Positions 6,012-7,501 of a DNA stretch of 7,501 nt are shown here, piece by piece (positions within the stretch are counted from its first letter, which is position 1; every line of letters begins with the position of its first letter). Under the pieces are notes generated by a model that saw only the letters and a program-made list of their open reading frames with translations, was not told the origin of the DNA and searched no databases. The stretch lies in assembly GCA_019419625.1 (NCBI GenBank), contig DXZO01000017.1:68886-76386 (forward strand), given 5' to 3'. The DNA is from Collinsella sp. GTDB lineage: Bacteria; Actinomycetota; Coriobacteriia; Coriobacteriales; Coriobacteriaceae. The translations under genes were made by a program, and so were the position numbers.

Positions 6012-6017
6012 TATACT
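6012..6017 (+). promoter_or_regulatory. Possible -10 box of the GH5-like gene
   Basis: TATACT matches the -10 consensus well and lies 65 bases before the ATG at 6083. No good -35 box is found 16 to 18 bases upstream, which would suit an activator-dependent or weak promoter. The call rests on a single six-base match in a region where a promoter is expected, because a terminator precedes it. Confidence 0.35.
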
Positions 6018-6046
6018 CAAAACAATACTTTTCCTATGCAATACGA

Positions 6047-6063
6047 TGCAGGCTTGGCCTGCA
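6047..6063 (+). repeat. Perfect 7-base inverted repeat in the 5' untranslated region
   Basis: TGCAGGC and GCCTGCA pair perfectly around TTG. If transcription starts near 6024, the hairpin lies in the leader and ends eight bases before the ribosome binding site, where it could affect translation or mRNA stability. As DNA it could equally be an operator. Confidence 0.45.
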
Positions 6064-6082
6064 CGATCCGAAGGGGGCAGTG

Positions 6083-7144
6083 ATGGAGAGGATACTCGGC
6101 GTTAATCTCTCTGGCTGGTTTATTCCCGAGCCTTGGGTGACCCCGTCGCTATACGCGGCGACCGGTGCATCCAACGCGGCCGAGCTGCAGGAGGCCATGG
6201 GCACCGCCGCCTATAACGAGCGCATGCGCCGTCATTACGAGACGTTTGTGAGTGAGGATGATTTTCGCCGCATGGCGCAGATTGGCCTCAATGCCGTGCG
6301 TTTGCCGGTGCCCTGGTATGCCTTTGGCTCACAGGAGTCCGATGCGTCCTACATCTCGGTTGTCGACTACATTGACCGTGCGATTGAGTGGGCTGCCAAG
6401 TACGATATCCGCGTGCTGCTCGATCTGGCGACGGTGCCCGGTGGCCAGGGCGATTCCAATGACTCGCCCACCACGCCGGAGGCTGTTGCCGAGTGGCATT
6501 CGTCCACCAACGGTCGTCATGTCGCACTCGACGTGCTCGAGCGCTTGGCTGATCGCTACGGCGAGGCCGAGAGCCTGCTGGGCATTGAGCTGTTGGATAC
6601 GCCACAGATGAGCGTCCGCAAGAGCCTCTTTACCATGACGGATGGCATTCCGGCCCACTACCTGCGCAATTTCTATCGTGATGCCTACGAGCTCGTCCGT
6701 TCGTATATGCCCGAGGATAAGATCGTCGTCTTCTCGTCTTCGGGGTATCCCAGCGAGTGGAAGCATTTTATGCGCGGCGCCAAGTACAAGAACGTCTACA
6801 TGGATCTTCACCTGTACCATTACCGCGACGAGTATGCACTCGACATCACGAGCCCTCGCGGGCTGACGACGGCGATTTCGCGTAACAAGCGCGAGCTTAA
6901 AGAAGCGATTTCGACTGGGTTCCCCGTGCTGGTGGGCGAATGGTCGGGTGCGGCGATCTTTGCCAACTCGTCGGTTACGCCTGAGGGCCGCAATGCCTAC
7001 GAGCGTGTGTTTATCGCCAACCAGCTGGCTTCGTTTGCGCCGGCTGCCGGTTGGTTCTTCCAAACGTGGAAGACTGAGAAGCGCATTGCAGCATGGGACG
7101 CTCGCGCGGCGCTCGGTACGCTCGAGCGCGGCATGATTGAATAG
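6083..7144 (+). CDS. GH5-type exo-beta-1,3-glucanase-like protein lacking the acid/base residue
   Basis: This 353-residue protein aligns by eye with GH5 exo-1,3-beta-glucanases of the yeast Exg1 type: GVNLSGWFIPEPWVTPSLY (6-24), HYETFVSEDDFRRMAQIGLNAVRLPVPW (52-79; Arg73 conserved), MDLHLYHY (240-247; His243), VGEWSGA with the nucleophile Glu286, and GWFFQTWKTE near the end (Trp329). The acid/base position, normally N-E-P after G-I-E-L-L, reads D172-T173-P174, and the His of the usual DLH motif is Ala116. Two active-site residues are therefore lost, so normal retaining hydrolysis is unlikely; a carbohydrate-binding or altered role is possible. No signal peptide is seen, so it should be cytoplasmic. 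AAGGGGG precedes the ATG; an adjacent GTG at 6080 is a possible start. rsmI follows after six bases. Confidence 0.85.
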   Translation: MERILGVNLSGWFIPEPWVTPSLYAATGASNAAELQEAMGTAAYNERMRRHYETFVSEDDFRRMAQIGLNAVRLPVPWYAFGSQESDASYISVVDYIDRAIEWAAKYDIRVLLDLATVPGGQGDSNDSPTTPEAVAEWHSSTNGRHVALDVLERLADRYGEAESLLGIELLDTPQMSVRKSLFTMTDGIPAHYLRNFYRDAYELVRSYMPEDKIVVFSSSGYPSEWKHFMRGAKYKNVYMDLHLYHYRDEYALDITSPRGLTTAISRNKRELKEAISTGFPVLVGEWSGAAIFANSSVTPEGRNAYERVFIANQLASFAPAAGWFFQTWKTEKRIAAWDARAALGTLERGMIE

Positions 7145-7150
7145 GTTGAT

Positions 7151-7501
7151 ATGACGCAAAACAGCGCCCATACGGGCAAACTCTATGTGGTCGGCACGCC
7201 CATCGGCAACCTGGGCGACCTGTCCCCGCGCGTTGGCGAGGCGTTTGCCGCCGCCGATGCCATCTGCTGCGAAGACACGCGTGTGACGTCAAAGCTGCTG
7301 ATGCACCTGGGCATTTCCAAGCCGCTTGTCCGTTGCGACGAGAATGTGATCGCCAGCCGCGCCGCCGGCCTGGTCGACCGTCTGCTGGCGGGGGAGAGCT
7401 GTGCCCTGGTCACCGATGCCGGCACCCCTGCCATCTCCGACCCCGGTGAGGAGCTGGTGAAGCTGTGCGCCGACAACGGCGTGGAGGTCATCTCCATCCC
7501 C
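7151..7501 (+). CDS. rsmI: RsmI, 16S rRNA (cytidine1402-2'-O)-methyltransferase (partial)
   Basis: The first 117 residues are present of a family usually near 280; the rest lies beyond the window. Typical motifs are L-Y-V-V-G-T-P-I-G-N-L-G-D (11-23), I-C-C-E-D-T-R-V-T-S-K-L-L (38-50) and L-V-T-D-A-G-T-P-A-I-S-D-P-G (86-99). The enzyme is a tetrapyrrole-methylase-fold protein that uses S-adenosylmethionine to methylate the ribose 2'-O of C1402 in 16S rRNA, in the decoding centre, together with RsmH acting on the base. The ATG at 7151 is six bases after the GH5-like stop, with only a weak AGG upstream, so it is probably translated from the same mRNA. No frame damage is visible. Confidence 0.95.
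   Translation, partial: MTQNSAHTGKLYVVGTPIGNLGDLSPRVGEAFAAADAICCEDTRVTSKLLMHLGISKPLVRCDENVIASRAAGLVDRLLAGESCALVTDAGTPAISDPGEELVKLCADNGVEVISIP

Larger units (their letters stand above)
5834..6082 (+). other. Intergenic control region upstream of the GH5-like gene
   Basis: These 249 bases hold no convincing gene. A 77-codon frame (5850-6083) is open but has no good ribosome binding site and no recognisable product. The visible structure is an inverted repeat at 5978-5998, a possible -10 box TATACT at 6012-6017, a hairpin at 6047-6063 and the ribosome binding site AAGGGGG at 6071-6077. I see nothing else in it. Confidence 0.6.

Noticed and set aside
5850..6083. 77-codon + strand frame overlapping the GH5 start by one base
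   Set aside because: No convincing ribosome binding site, no recognisable domain, and it runs through the candidate promoter and operator region.
6329..7171. 280-codon minus-strand frame opposite the GH5-like gene
   Set aside because: The + strand gene has clear family motifs throughout; the antisense frame has none and is explained by codon bias.

Overview
The window looks like chromosomal DNA of a high-GC Gram-positive bacterium of the Coriobacteriia, most likely Collinsella or a close relative. This rests on base composition, the Tad-pilus gene style, the lack of an encoded tRNA CCA end, and the mix of neighbours. The genus is an inference. All genes I can support lie on the + strand.

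Region 1 (1 to about 5185) is the distal part of a Tad (tight adherence, Flp-type pilus) operon. In order it holds the end of a TadB-like inner-membrane platform protein, a TadC-like platform protein, a Flp-type major pilin behind a strong ribosome binding site, and a small membrane-anchored protein of unknown function. A second, shorter Flp-like pilin follows, then a TadE-like pseudopilin whose start codon is problematic, a 721-residue TadG-like membrane-anchored protein rich in cysteine, a second TadE-like pseudopilin, and a DUF192 protein. Nearly all of these genes overlap or abut (ATGA, TAATG and GTGA junctions), so one polycistronic mRNA with translational coupling is likely. The ATPase, the start of tadB and the prepilin peptidase must lie outside the window. 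Four of the secreted subunits share a prepilin-like processing motif with Ala, not the usual Gly, at the -1 position.

Region 2 (5186 to 5582) has a perfect inverted repeat followed by a lone ribbon-helix-helix, antitoxin-like DNA-binding protein with no visible toxin partner.

Region 3 (5583 to 5833) is a self-contained tRNA-Phe(GAA) unit: a good promoter, a small hairpin in the leader, the tRNA with one acceptor-stem mismatch, and a rho-independent terminator.

Region 4 (5834 to 7501) begins with a 249-base control region containing two inverted repeats and a possible -10 box. Next comes a GH5-type exo-beta-1,3-glucanase-like protein that keeps the nucleophile but has lost the acid/base glutamate. 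Six bases later rsmI begins (16S rRNA 2'-O-methyltransferase) and runs off the window.

The points most worth a second look are the out-of-frame start of the first TadE at a (CG)4 tract, the GH5 protein without its acid/base residue, the shared Ala(-1) motif, the cysteine-rich TadG-like protein with a CXXCH motif, and the palindrome in front of the ribbon-helix-helix gene.
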